From Nymphaea colorata (lineage: Eukaryota > Streptophyta > Magnoliopsida > Nymphaeales > Nymphaeaceae), in the NCBI RefSeq assembly GCF_008831285.2, contig NC_045140.1, positions 14,433,796-14,497,795 on the forward strand: a stretch of DNA of 64,000 nt. Direction: 5' to 3'. The position numbers and the translations under genes are program-made. Positions 1 to 12,764 of the stretch are shown one piece after another. Position 1 is the first letter of the stretch; the number at the start of each line of letters is the position of its first letter. The notes beneath the pieces were generated by a model that was not told the origin of the DNA, made no database searches, and saw nothing but the letters and a program-made list of their open reading frames with translations.

Positions 1-2690
1 TGTGGAAACTGCTATTCCCAGGCTTCCGTTTCCCCAAACAGTGGTTGAGAATTTCCAACAAACGGCCAAATGCGCTTCCATTCACGGTGGACATCTCTCT
101 GCCGATTACTGTCGAGAGGTGGACTCGTTTGTCCCCATTCTTTTCGATATTATGGCGCGCATGGTCGTGTTTGGGTTCGTCGGGCGCGCAAGAAGACGAC
201 GGTGGTCCTCTGCATCCCCTCCACAAAAAGCCGCATCCTCATCCTTCCACCGGTTCTCCCTCCTCTACAACTACAAGTTGCAAATATCTAATTTCAAATC
301 TCAAGTGTTTCGCTGCCCGTCATTTCTAATTACTATCAACGTTATATTAATGGAATACCAAACATGTGTTCTTCTCTCTTTCTTTTTAAAAAGATAGAGT
401 CAGCCAAAGCACCCACCACCATTAAAATGGTGAAGGACGGAGCAGGGGCGACGACGAACACGAACACGAACACGAATCTGGTGGTGCTCACACAAAACAA
501 AAAACGTTTTTGGCGGAGCTCGAAGAGGAAACAACGGTCATTTTCGCAAAAGATAGAGCCCGGACATGTACGCCGTTTCTTTTCCGGCGCTTGAGTTCCT
601 TGGGGGTTGTTATGGACATTTAGCTTCAAGGAAAAAGAAAAAACGGAAAGGAAGTTGAGTGGAGAGAGACGATCGGTCAAAGCAGGAGAGTGAAGACAAC
701 GTGTACGTCAACAGGTGTCACTATACGTCCCACTTAACCGCTACACGTCGGAAGTACCTGCCCTCATCCCCTCCTCCACTCTTTTTTTCCGCCGTTTCCC
801 CAAAGTTTTACTGCCGCCGCACCGACGAGGCAACCGGTCCGGCTATTCTCCGGTCACATTTTCCGTTGGAGCTGAAGCAGGAGCAATCTTCCTCTGTGAG
901 ATACTAAACCGTCCTTGGAAAACGTCGACGCAACGACGGTGCCCTGTTTTTCACTTTCTTTTCGAGAATAATCTGTTTCCGCTATTTCTTCTCGTCTCCG
1001 GAAGTCATGGTAAATGTGCATGCTCTTTTCCTTTATTAGGATTTAAGAGAACAATTATGACATGAACGAAGTTGAAGTTCGTGCAAATAAATGGATGTGT
1101 ACGCCTTCCCGGATTCGTGGAATCTTTATCAAAAGATTATCTACCTTGGCTGGGCGGACAGTTTCGCCGGATTTCGAAGAATCTTTTCGGATTGCAGGAG
1201 AACTCGAACTCATCACATTGGGAGGCGTGCAACAAAAATTGCTCAAATATGATTAGTAGTAGAAGTTTTTTTGCTTCTTTTTTTTCTGTTTCGCTTTCTT
1301 CAACCGTACAAAAGTTTGAGCCTTAGAGCTGAAAAAATCAGCCAAAATCCAATCGGACCAGCCGGATCGCAAAATGTCTTGGACCACCACCCAGTTTTCG
1401 CAAGGAAAAACCAATCAGCGATTTATTTAATATTCATAATGTGCCGACAGTTTGCAAACGTTCTTTTTCTTTTCAAAATTTTCTGCGGTTGTGGATTGAG
1501 ATTTCCTTCCTTCGTTCCTTTCCTTTTCTTTTCTTCTCGTTTTGTTTGTTGTTTCTCAACCAATGAGGTTGACACCGTTTATGGATGGCAGGAAAATTTG
1601 TCAGGTTCCTAACAAATGCGGACACTAAAAAACCATGACATTTCTCGAATCTATACTCGTTTTTGGATCTTACAAACAAACGGAATGGGAGAATCAATCA
1701 ACCAAATCTTTTTCCATCGCCCCTTTTTTCTTACTTGTTTTACAAGATTCCTTGTCGTTTGAAAAAAAAAATCAAAACTTTTCCTCAGCTGCACACATAC
1801 TGAAGTTGGAAAAGAAAAACGCACACTCACACACATCACCCGGCTTGACAGAACAAGGAGAGATCACGATCTCCCAGAGGAGAACCGGGGATTAACAGAC
1901 AGAGTAACAGAGAAAGGGTTTCAACTTTTGCAGTTTTAACGGCCTTTTTCCGAAAGGGTAAAAGTACCGGTGGCTGGGCTCTGGATACGCACCTCCCGTC
2001 CTTCCTTTCGGGGCTCAGGACAGCCATATTATTATAGTCTGACCGGTAACGAAGGAGTTCCCGGTAATTCCAAAAGAAAAGGGGGGCTATTACGTTATTT
2101 TTAGATAATTTAGAAAAGGAAAAAAAAAAAGAGAGAGGAAGGTGGGAGGAAGGAGGGTGGGAAGTGGGCGTGGGAGTGCGGGAAGAAAGAAAAGAAGAGG
2201 AGGAAGTGGTGGCCGTTAGAGGGAGAGCAGGTTTACAGGCTGGCGCTTGACAGGAGGAGGCAGCAGCAGTAGTAATCAATAATAATAATAATCCCATCTC
2301 TGCAATTCGGCGACCGCTCTTGTCAGCTTCTCGCCAGCTCACACATCTCTCTTCTCCGCTTCCGTGCGCCCCCTTCCAAACGCCTCCATTTTGTTTTTTC
2401 TTTTTTTGTTTATCGAAACCTTCCTCCGGACGCTTCCTTTTGCGTAAATAAATACATAGAAATTTAAAAGAGGACGGATTCCGATAAGAAGATCGCCCCC
2501 GAAAATGCTATACAGCCTGGCTCGGTCAAATAAACAAAAAAAAAAAAAAGAAAAAGAAACATCTCCCTTCGCCTCCACCTCCCCCTTCTTGGTGCTCGCG
2601 TGAAAACGCGTGTCCAGTCATATAGACGGTTAACTGAGACTCGAGTGGCGGGCCCCACTACCGGTTCCCTTCTTCCCTCCCCCACCTGTC
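1..2690. other. Intergenic DNA upstream of the MYB gene; no gene recognised
   Basis: No reading frame here resembles a known protein; the open frames are short and of low complexity. The stretch has A-rich and pyrimidine-rich runs (about 2100-2135 and 2520-2560) and a short AAT repeat near 2278-2292. The part just upstream of 2690 is C-rich and probably belongs to the promoter of the MYB gene. Confidence 0.6.
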
Positions 2691-2691
2691 C

Positions 2692-2698
2692 TATTTAA
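2692..2698 (+). promoter_or_regulatory. Probable TATA element of the MYB gene
   Basis: TATTTAA lies about 97 bp before the MYB start codon in a C-rich stretch. This would place transcription start near 2725 and give a leader of roughly 70 bases. It is inferred from position and sequence only. Confidence 0.45.
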
Positions 2699-2794
2699 CC
2701 CCATCCCCACTCCCCCCGTTGCTAATGCATCGCCCACCAGACACCCGCTCCTGCAATCTCCAAAGAAAACCAGGGGATCGAGAGTAGTTAAGGT

Positions 2795-3811
2795 ATGGCA
2801 GCGGCCGCAGGTGCTAGTAGTAGTAATGGTGGTGGTGGTGGTAGCAGCACTAGTAGTGGTCGGAAGGAGATGGATCGGATAAAGGGGCCGTGGAGCCCGG
2901 AAGAGGACGAGGCGCTGCAGAGGCTGGTCGAGAAGCACGGGCCCAGGAATTGGTCCCTTATCAGCAGGTCCATCCCCGGCAGGTCCGGCAAGTCTTGCAG
3001 GCTCCGGTGGTGCAACCAGCTCTCCCCTCAGGTGGAGCACCGAGCCTTCTCCCCCGAGGAGGACGCCACCATCATCGCCGCCCACGCCCAGTACGGCAAC
3101 AAGTGGGCGACCATCGCCCGCCTCCTCTCTGGCCGCACCGACAACGCCATCAAGAACCACTGGAACTCCACCCTCAAGCGCAAGTGCTCCTCCCCCTCCG
3201 CCGACCCTTCCTCTTCCTCCGCCCCTTCCATTCCTCCCCCTGCCAAGCGCTCCAACAGCTCCGGCGCTTCTGCCGCCGTCCTCTGCCTGACTCCCGGAAG
3301 CCCGTCCGGTTCCGACGTCAGCGATTCCAGCCTCCCCCTCACCGCTCCTCCTCCTCCTCTTGCTCCTCCTCCTTCTCCATCTCCTCCTCCTCCCCCTTCC
3401 TCTAACGTTTTCCGTCCCGTGCCGAGGGCCGCCGTCCCGCCGCCTTTTCACCTGGAAGCGACCAGCTCCACCGACGACCCCGCCACCTCCCTCAGCCTCT
3501 CCCTCCCCGGTGCTCAGCCGGATTCCTGCGATTCGGCTTCTGCCGGGTCTCCTGTTCCGGCCCACCATCCGCTCCCGGCGGCGCCCCGCCGCCCGTGCGG
3601 CGGCAGCGGCGATCTCAGCGCCTTCGGAGCGGCTTCAGATAAGCCCTTCTCGTTCGGGCCGGATTTCGTGGCTCTGATGCAGGACATGATCGCGAAGGAG
3701 GTGCAGAAGTACATGTCCCTGATTCAGATCAACGGGGGAGGGTTCGATCCGGCGGGGTTTGGCTTGATGAACGCCGCCGTCAAGAGGATTGGCATCAGCA
3801 AGTTGGAGTGA
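2795..3811 (+). CDS. R2R3-MYB transcription factor, subgroup 22 (MYB44/70/73/77-like)
   Basis: A nuclear DNA-binding regulator of 338 residues in one exon; subgroup 22 genes are usually intronless. The R2 repeat spans about 27-78 ([12 protein letters not shown], then W53 and W72) and R3 about 80-130 (F85, W104 and W123 at the helix positions, ending [10 protein letters not shown]). Three subgroup marks follow: [15 protein letters not shown] at 163-177 (motif 22.1), an EAR-type repression motif LSLSLPG at 233-239, and [18 protein letters not shown] at 290-307 (motif 22.2). Residues 131-210 are rich in serine and proline. The first ATG adds a Gly/Ser-rich leader; Met26, directly before the R2 repeat, is the alternative start. 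Arabidopsis relatives act in ABA, auxin and stress responses; that role is inferred by family. Codon use is strongly GC-biased compared with the flanks. Confidence 0.95.
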   Translation: MAAAAGASSSNGGGGGSSTSSGRKEMDRIKGPWSPEEDEALQRLVEKHGPRNWSLISRSIPGRSGKSCRLRWCNQLSPQVEHRAFSPEEDATIIAAHAQYGNKWATIARLLSGRTDNAIKNHWNSTLKRKCSSPSADPSSSSAPSIPPPAKRSNSSGASAAVLCLTPGSPSGSDVSDSSLPLTAPPPPLAPPPSPSPPPPPSSNVFRPVPRAAVPPPFHLEATSSTDDPATSLSLSLPGAQPDSCDSASAGSPVPAHHPLPAAPRRPCGGSGDLSAFGAASDKPFSFGPDFVALMQDMIAKEVQKYMSLIQINGGGFDPAGFGLMNAAVKRIGISKLE

Positions 3812-6800
3812 GCAAGGTGGATTCGGAACAAAGTTGGGATCTTTTTTCATCGTTCTACAGTTTGGTTCTGTACAGCGAAGGACGTGGCGGTGAAGATGAC
3901 GGAAGGTCGAGAACAAGAGATCCCCATTGTGGGGGGTCGGCAGCAAGATGCCGTACATAGATCCAGCCATCGTCACTCAAACATCACGCTCGAGCGTGAT
4001 GGTTTTCAGTTTCTTTCGTTTACTTTTTCCTTGTTCTTTTTCTCCTTCCTTAATCATTCTGATAAGAGGAAAACCCCAGGCCTTTCATGGCAGTACAAAG
4101 AAGAAAAAATGATGAAAATTTTCCGAGCAGGAAAATCCCCAATAGATCCAAGAGAAAATAAAAGAGAAATTGATGCATGTTGGACAGTTTAGTTCTCCAC
4201 CCACCCGCACGATGGCTGAATTTTTAACTTGAAAAACCATTAAGTATAGTACAGAGGATCAGGAGGATGGTACGACGCCGGTAGCCTTCTTCTTTTAAAA
4301 CTCTTGAGAAATACTGGGGTATACGAAGAACAACGGAATGAATGCCGTTGATTATTATAAAAGTTCTGAACGTGAAGGGAAAAAGCAGAGAAACGGAATC
4401 GCATTTTTTCTATTCTAAAATTCGAATGGTACCTTGGTGTTTTCATTCACTAAAAATCCTCGAGCTAACTTTGCTCTTTTCAGATAGCCAACGAAATTGG
4501 AATTAAAGAACAGGAGCCATACCGTCATCAAAGGTTCTTTGTACCGATAAGTAGGATGGATGGGGAGACTTGACATCTCTATTAAGTCTCTCCTGGAAGG
4601 CCCAGAAGAAGGGAAAGAAAGCCTACAGAGGAAAGAAGCCGTTGAGTTCTCCAAACCGACGGTGAGGATTGTGTAGGGCTCACAACTTTTTTTTTTTTTT
4701 TGTCAGGTAAACTTGTTGCGGGAGAAGAAAGTGTCGAGCTCGAAGGGTTTACTTGTCTCGTCTCGTGTGGCAGCGGAAACTTTCGATCATGTCGCTGAAT
4801 ATAAAATTAGGAAGCTGACGAATGCGAATGGTGTTTTTGGTAGTCGTTGTATTGTTTTGCCGTTAGAAAGAGTGTCTTCTAAGCGCTAATTTTTTAATTG
4901 CAATCCTTATCTGCAACAGTCCTAAGAAGACGACGATGCTGATCCTTGGAAGAGTATTGAAAGCTAAGCTTGCAAACAGCAACTCCACCTACCAAGAGAA
5001 TTTAAAAACCATTGAATTGTTAACTATATAATATGCACTCGAATTGGTGGTCATCAATGATGAAAGGGACGTCGAGGCCTACGATTCAACATCTCGGATC
5101 AATTGGGAGAGACCTACATAACACGGCTGGAAATTAACGCAGCCTGCTGGAACACTGAAGAAAGCAAGTTGGTCCAGCTTGAATGAGCCATCTTTAGGCA
5201 GCCTAGTTGGGTGAGTTTTAGTAAAGGTGAACATCGCGGTTGCAGTTCTTTCTTGTTGCTTTTCAGGTTTTCTGTTTTTGTTCGGCGGAAGAAGTTCATT
5301 GACAAGTTGAGTGGATTAAAGAAGAAAAAGTGGGGAGCGGTTAGCATATTCTCCTACAAATGCTTCCACCGGGAAAAGAGAGAAAATCATAAAGCCATCA
5401 CCGTGAGGTCGACTGCTTTTAACTTTTGACTCGGTTCAGTTGAACGTGTGACTGAGCTCTTTTGATCGACAGTGGAAGGAGGCAGGACAAAAGCATATGC
5501 TGCTTTTTGATTTTTCTTGGTTCGTATTCGAGTCGAGAGAGTTGTAGTTGGGGGACCAGTTTACACCAGCAATGCGTAACACTGCATACATGGGCTCTTT
5601 ACCAGTTTGCGCTTCAGAGAGCCAGCCCGTCGTTGGCTCGGCCGCCACAGCTGTTTTGGCTGACCTCATATATCCTCTAAACCCTAAATCACAACCACCC
5701 AAGATTGAACTCTTGACCTTCTTCAACTAAAAGGTCTTTGAGTCCAGATGGAACTCCTATTGTGACTCATTTCGCCAGGTTACTCTCATCACTTGAACGT
5801 GGTCGAAAACGTTTGATGTCGTCATTGCATAAGCCCCGAAACAGATGATCTTTCATGATTCTGGGCATACTCCAAGCAGGCCATAACTGGCTCAAAGGAA
5901 ACACATGATATTCGAAAGCATTGTGATTACTTGTTGCGTTCTTCGTAGGGTTTTGTTTTGTAGCAATGATTGGCTGCTTCTCTTTTTCCAGTTCTAGGAA
6001 GAAATGATGGATCAACAAGAAATTCAACCTTCACTGCGCACCACGGGAAAAGCATTAAATCATATTTGAAGGCCTACTGATCTCATGACGTTCACCCCTT
6101 TGGATGGCCTGCACACGACCATTTTGTCTTTGAGGAAGGAATCTACTGGGAAGCATCAATGGTGGATTGAAGAACATCCAAAACAACCACCTGCCAGAAA
6201 TATCCGTTTCCTTCTGCAAGTAGACTGAAAATGAACTTCTCTCTCTCTCAAGAGAAAGGATTGTTAATTTCTTGAGGAATCTTGAAGATATACCTAACAA
6301 GATTTGGCAGGAGATATTTGAACTGATAATGTTTGATAGTTGGTAAGATTCTACCACGGACTTGGTCGGTAACTTCAATACATCGGGCTGAAAATCCTGC
6401 GGTCAGTACCTCAAAGATGTAGCCTTGCATTCTCGAGTGCGCAGACAAGGATGCCCCTCCTCCTGCCTTTAGTTCGAATCTCCATGTGCCCTTTTCTGCA
6501 AAGGCAATAAGCAAATAAGTAGGTACGGTTTGCAAAGAAGTTAGATCTAAGACCGGCAGTCCGATTAAGAATCAAGATGGGATCTTGTATAGTAAGAGAA
6601 ATGAGAAATCCCCCATGCATGCCAGAACTGGCCTATTTTTAACCATCACAGTATGAAAGATTTATGCAGCTGCCATGGCCACCATACCATTGTTTAGACA
6701 TGCCTTACTAACTCAACACAGACAGTTCTCCATTCTCAGGTGTGATGGAAGCATGTGCTCCCTTAAGCAGAGAAAGAGGATTGTATAACTTGCGAAGAAG

Positions 6801-9800
6801 AAACTGAGAGAGAGACCATTAGGCACATGATCATTTGGATTCGAAAACTAACACAGTACTTCCTTATAGCTCTAAGTCTGAACATTGGACATTGCCTATG
6901 TTTAGAATCTCTTTTTCACCTCTTTTTAGGTGGGCCGCAGAGAAAAAGTAATTACTCCCTGGTATCTTTTTCCTTTTAAAGATGTTTTTCACCATTCTTT
7001 TCGTTGTGAATACAGACACCCTTCTATGGTTGCAGTCCCTCCATGTCGCCAGGGGGCAGCAGGGGCCATGGCCCCACCTCACATTTTGAGGAATTGAATT
7101 TACCCATTAAAATTTTTGAAAATGTTTGGCCCCTGTAAAACTTTTGAAAAATAGGTATTGGCCCCTCTGAATTTTTTTCTAAAATTATATTCAGTGTGTC
7201 CCATGATAGTTCGGCCCTCCCAAGGGCAAAATCCTGGCTCTGCTCCTGGTTGTAGGCACATGTTTCGCTTTAGGAGTCTAAAGCAAAGGCAGATAGCAGT
7301 ATCATTTTTGTCTAAATGTTAAGAAGGTCAATTAAGATTGTTTTGGATGCCAATATGAGCGTACACCCAAAATTGGGCTGCCAATGTTAAACCATGACTG
7401 TGGACTAGCAGATGAAGCACATTCTTAAGATATTCGTAGAAGCTCTATTTCTTAGTGAGATCTTTAGACTGAGCTGGTGAGTTATATTTAACATTATTCT
7501 GTGCCAACAGCCCTTCTGCATATGCATTTGAAATTTTACAAAAAACTGTTCGAGTCCATATGAACCTAAACCAACTTGTCTATCTAAAGCTTGTACAGGA
7601 ATATGAACATATCCTATATCATGCTTAATCCTGTGTGCATGGCATGTATTTATGTAACTGCAATTAAAGATCTCCAACTTTGATGAACAGTACAAATTTT
7701 CTTTTGATGAAATGTGACGAAGATTATTTTCCATAGAAAACGTGCAAACACTGTTCAATCGCTGGCAATGTTTCTGTAACATTCTGATCATGATAAGAAA
7801 TTGAATGAAAGAGGAGGTTCCTTTCCATATTGTCTGATAGCAGGAATTAATTAATTTCCCTAGACGCCACCCAGCGTTTGCACCGTTCACATTCATGCCC
7901 ATGTGAACCATGTGATAGGATATTTATACCTTTAAAAATGCCCATCTTTAAAAAGTTAGCCTTGCGAAATACGATTATGGATGGAACAGCCGAAAATCAA
8001 ATGTTGGCTCATAGCTTCATTGTTCGGCCGACTAAACAGAAAGGGAAAAGTCTTTGTTTATAGAAAAACACTTTCTTGCTCCAATTGAAGTTTATTTTTT
8101 CTGGACTTGTCGATCCTGCAGACATCAGACAAAGGCAAAATCAATTATGACAAATGGCCATTGATCGATGACAAACGAACAGGAATCTTGAAAGACTCTT
8201 CTGTGTTGTTGAAACTTGGAACTTTTCTGACCATGTTGTTCGGGGATGGAGGCAAGAGACATAATTTAAGGGCTTGCTGTAGATGCATGCACTGTGAAAA
8301 CAACAAAATCATAGTCGGTGATCCATTTCTTCTCATCTCCATTAATGATCCAGTGGTTTGGATCTGACGGAATCACGTGCACTCCCACAAAATCATGGCG
8401 ACAAAAGAAAATTACAAGTCGGATCAAGTAAAGTGGTAAAACAAAAGAACACTTAATTTTCAAATCACCAGAGTAAAGGAGTACTTGTATATAGGTTTGA
8501 TTCTTGAATAAGCTTTGCGTGTTGTGAAAGTTAAGCTGGCCGGTGTACTACTTGAACTCCGGGAAAAGTTGGGATGTTTTTTACCGGTTGAGATCAGGAG
8601 GTTTTAAACTGCAGAGAAAGGCGCCATCGTTCTCACAGGTTACAACAGATCATGGTGGTGATTCAAAACACAGTAGCTTTGTTACCGTCGATCACATAGA
8701 TGGATTCATAACTTTGTGCAGCGAGAATCTGTTTTTACAGAAAGGATCTCGTGTTTGCCATCTTTACTTGCAGAAAGGACGATGGAACCTGTCGGCAGTG
8801 ACATGCCAATTACTAGAAATCCCGCTACGAATAAGTGGTGTTCCTATCCGTAAGGTGCAGACAAGTGACGGTTAACCAAAAGAATAGGTGCGATATCAAT
8901 AATCCAATAGTGACGTACGTACAAAAAAAGAAGGATTCACCGACTGTTTGTTTGTTAAACGGTCGGGATTGCAAATTAATTTTCAAACTTTAGGCACCAG
9001 ATATTGGACTTTTTGACGTCCATAGACACAAAAAGCATTCAGAATTATCAAGTATTGGCACCTACACATGTTTTTAACAAGAAAAATCAGCTGTTCATTT
9101 TATTGATCCATTTTTTTCAAATTTTGTTTGAGTTGGGGTATAAAGATCTCATTTTTGTGAGTACAGTTTCTTTAGAACCCATTGTGAGCCTTGATCTCTT
9201 TGTTGGTTTCCTTTGTTCTTCGATTACAAACTCTGATTATCATTGCTCATCATCAATTCAAGTTTGTTGATTTGTGATTCGGATGAGACAATTCTCTCTA
9301 TCGCTGCATTAGACATAATGAAACACTGTCTTTTTCGAATAAAAAAACTGGGTTTTGGGAAAGTGTACTGTTCCTTGAAATTGAGTAATGTTCTTCTTAG
9401 CCAAACCCCTTCTTATAAAACCACAAGAAGTGTCTTATAAGTTTCAAAGTTTTCTCTGTTGCATGTTTGCGACCACAATCCCCATGTGGTGCGTAGTTGG
9501 CTTCCTTTTTTTCTTTTGATTTTTATATGATCTCCCATGCGTATGTTTGTCATTCATTCTTTAATTAAAAAAAAAATACCTTAAGTAGTTATCACGCCAT
9601 GATGCGTGACTGAGAAGAGCTATAGGTCCCCAAATTTGCATTAAGATGTGGCGACGAATTTAGCTCAGGTAGACAAAACAAGAAAACTCAAGTTGATGGC
9701 AAAGTGCTGAGCTCGAAATCTAAGGCCGACCACTATATTTTCCGAGGACAACATTATAGTAAAACTCGGGCTGTAAATGGGCAGGTTGAAACTTAATTAG

Positions 9801-10648
9801 AGTCTTCAACTTGATGCCCGTCTTAGTTCTTACCACCTGTGGTGAAAGTTCGAGGGCTGAGGTTTATGCAACTTTTACAAGAGAGCAAACGAGGAGCATC
9901 GCCATGTTCACTATGCAAAGAGAGACACAAGGTAATGGTAGTCTTACAGATGTTGGACATGGCTTTTGTCCAGATTGGGAGCTCAGTAATATCATGCTCA
10001 CGTCTTCCCGTCTTGCAGTAAAGAATTGATATAGTTTAGATTGAACAAGTCTTGAGAGGGATGTAAGGGATTGTTTGGAAGCAGTGGCATTTCATAAGTA
10101 TTTCAAGTATTTCATGATTAACGGAATACCAAAACTATTGTTTCAGGAATACCAAAATTATTGTTTCATGATTCTGCTCCAATCTTTAAAACATATTCAC
10201 GACCTTTAAAAGGATCTTGTTAGGTTCTCAATCATTCTACTGCTTAGATGCATATTTATAGTATCCATAGAAATCAAATTACAGAGTCATTTTTCTGTAA
10301 GCTTTTACCTCGACCAGTTATGCTTTGAACAATGTTCAAATACTTGAATTATATTCAGAATTCTAAGTATAGATCTTCCGTCTGATTTAGTTTCGTATTC
10401 ATGGACGTGATTGGTAATCAAAACACCTCCTAAAGAGACCGCATGAAAAATGATCCGAAACTCCAAAAGGTCCACTCCTTCAGCCGCGCGGACCAGATCC
10501 TGATGGAAGGATCCGGGAGGGGCTTTCTGGTAAAGTGAAAAATATTTCCCGCACCGCACTGAGGAAAACCTACCCTCTTCCCGTGCCACCCCTTTCCCGA
10601 ACGCGGGGAGAGGCGTTCGGAAGTCGGTCGTCTCTTCGCGCGCTGGCG
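3812..10648. other. Long intergenic stretch; no gene recognised
   Basis: The first 350 bases are probably the MYB 3' UTR, with an A-rich end near 4150-4165. Beyond that I find no conserved exon on either strand. The longest open frame (7405-7911, minus) has no recognisable motif. At about 6775-6845 (+) the sequence can be read as a cysteine/Glu-Thr/His pattern like the zinc-finger tail of plant LINE reverse transcriptases, but this is too short to call. A GGCCCC-rich repeat lies at 7049-7249. Confidence 0.5.
7049..7249 (-). repeat. Degenerate GGCCCC-spaced dispersed repeat, probably a non-autonomous DNA transposon relic
   Basis: The minus strand begins with a GAGCAGAGCCAGGATTTT-type end. It then shows GGGCC blocks at roughly 40-base intervals separated by A/T-rich segments, and ends with GGGGCCATGGCCCC. 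This layout is familiar from dispersed repeats in many plant genomes. No coding capacity or clear target duplication is visible, so the class is left open. Confidence 0.4.
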
Positions 10649-11829
10649 ATGGCGGACGACCAGTCGTCTTCCTCCTCCGGGAACCCTACACTTGACCCCA
10701 ACTCTAGGAAGTCCGTACACCAGTGTCTTGGTGGTGGATCAGGTTCCCTCCGTCTTCAGACGAGAACATTCTTATTTTGCATTCCTTGTGGTCTAGGGTC
10801 GGTCTGTCTTTTTATCGATTCGTTTGTTTTTATCATGCTTTGTTTCCCTTGCGGATTTTTTTGAGATCGAGCTAGTGAGTCTTTCCATGTTTTTGGGGTT
10901 AATCGGATGCTGACAAGGGTCGGGGTTTTCCTCCCGCGTAGTTGCTGATATCCTGCTATGGAGGAGTCGGAACGTCTGCATTATGATTCTTGTGGCTTCT
11001 TCCACCGTCTGGTTGCTCTTCGATAGGATGGGATACAGCTTCGTGTCGTTCATCTCGAACGTCCTCCTTCTCCTCGTTTCGATCCTCTTTTTCTGGGCGA
11101 AATCCGCGTCTCTTCTCAACAGGTGAATGTTTGGTTCTTGTTTTCATTGGTCTTAGTTTGCTCATTTTTTTCTTTCCTGAAACGGGAAATTTCGTGTCTG
11201 CTCAGGCCGCTTCCACCTCTTCCAAATCTCGAACTATCGGAAGATTGCGCGGTGAAGGCTTCTGATTTGGCAAGGTTCTATATTAACTCCGTGCTGGCGG
11301 TAGCGCGTGATATTACGACTAAGAAAGATGTGAAGCTTCTTCTTAAGGTAATCGCTGTTCTGAGCTTTGCACCACTCTGATTTCGATAAATTCAGATTCT
11401 TCTTTGTCGGTTTCTTCAATTGTTCCCTCGGTCTTCTTTGACCCTTGACGTGTGGAATTCGTTACTAGGTTGTTATTGGTTTGTGGCTTCTTTCTTACGT
11501 AGGAAGTTTGTTTAGCTTCCTGACATTTGTCTATATAGGTAAATCTTCTAATTTGCTTATGATTTCTATTATTTTTTCAATGTTCTCAACATTGATCTGC
11601 CTGTTACATTAGAAAGATAAAATAATAATTGTTTATTTTTTGCATGAAATTCTTTTCAGGAATTATTATATCTCTTTCGGCTCCAGTACCGTACGAAAAA
11701 TATCAGGATCTAATTGATGAAAGATTGAGTGCGACCCACAGTGTTGTTCTAAAACGATACAGAGACGTCCAGGGAATGGTTCTTAGCAGAATTCCATTAT
11801 CATCGATGAAGGAGAAGAAGACCCAGTAG
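10649..11829 (+). CDS. Reticulon-like protein (plant RTNLB family)
   Basis: An ER membrane-shaping protein. Five exons join in frame to 218 residues: 10649-10742, 10942-11122, 11206-11347, 11469-11538 and 11660-11829, all with GT-AG introns. The N-terminus is short and Ser-rich. The reticulon domain starts at SVHQCLGGGSVADILLWR (22-39), a plant RTNLB signature. Two long hydrophobic hairpins follow, at about 42-86 and 139-167, separated by a hydrophilic loop of about 50 residues, as in the family. The protein ends KKTQ, which fits a dilysine (KKXX) ER-retrieval signal. In other plants the wedge-shaped hairpins bend ER tubules. The exon layout and length match plant reticulons; which RTNLB clade it belongs to is not resolved. 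Confidence 0.92.
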
Positions 11830-12759
11830 AGATCAGGGTGGATACTTAGTTCTTGGCTTTGGGCCTTCGGCTTCCAAATGGCTATTTTGAAGAAAGGAGG
11901 TGCTTTCTGGTTGTAGAATCGTAGTTGCTAATGAATTTGTATCTCTTTCCGCTTACGCTTGCAATTGGTGTTTCTGCTTCTCCACTAAGCTGTCCAATAG
12001 TGTTCTCGAGACAAGGTAGTTAATCAAGCTGCAAATTTCTATTATCACTAGTGCACCTGCCTTTGAGTGAGATCCAATGTTATTGCTTAGCTTGAACATG
12101 TGTAGTACATTATCTATCATGAGCTTCTCTTCATCTGTCTGCATAACAGCTAGTCAAAATCATAGATTCTTTCTGATTGTTTTCTAAAAGCTTGAAAAAG
12201 GATAATGTGGTCTTGTACTTTTCCCAACATATTCAAAAAAGAATATTTCCACACCCTTGCATTTTTGGAGTGACTACGCAGTCCTTTGGAGCTGATGTCA
12301 AGAAAAATTTAATACTTTCAAAATTTGCTTCTTCTAAAAAAATAGTTATGGTGTGCTAAGAGACACCCTTTTGTTCGGTGATATATGCTTATATTTTATA
12401 TACGCTGATATTGTTAAGGGCAAGATTTTACTGAGAATGATTTTTTTTTTTTTTTAAAAACTAGGGCCATGACTTAGTTTTTTTCCTACATTCAAATTGA
12501 ATACCATGGGACCGTAGTCCTATTTGAATAGGAGGTGAATTAAATATTTTTTTTGCTGAAGTCCGACGGGTTGAATCTGCCATATATGTAAGAAGGGCAG
12601 AACTTTATGCACTTTTCTACTGCAGTCAGCGCTCTTACATGAGAAATATGGAATTGATTTGAGCTGTAGGAAGAATCATTTGAGGCCAAGTGTGGTAATG
12701 TCATGGGAGCTTTAAAACTATTTTTCTAGGTATTATTAGCAATCCTTTTCTTTTTCTTT
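11830..12759. other. Downstream of the reticulon gene; no gene recognised
   Basis: The first few hundred bases are likely the reticulon 3' UTR. The remainder is AT-rich with a T-run near 12440-12460. No conserved coding sequence is visible on either strand before the palindromic element begins. Confidence 0.55.
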
Positions 12760-12764
12760 GTAGG

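Noticed and set aside
1836-2342. 168-residue minus-strand frame upstream of the MYB gene
   Set aside because: Ser/Pro/Thr low-complexity translation of purine- and pyrimidine-rich DNA; no domain and no splice context.
2630-3568. 312-residue open frame antisense to the MYB gene
   Set aside because: It mirrors the GC-rich MYB coding sequence, is Gly/Arg-rich throughout and has no motif; a shadow of biased codon use.
6775-6845. Possible LINE zinc-finger tail (Cys-x2-Cys, Glu-Thr, His pattern)
   Set aside because: Too short, and no reverse-transcriptase motif was seen upstream; noted but not annotated.
7405-7911. 168-residue minus-strand frame
   Set aside because: No recognisable domain, signal peptide or splice partners; it looks like chance in a gene-free stretch.
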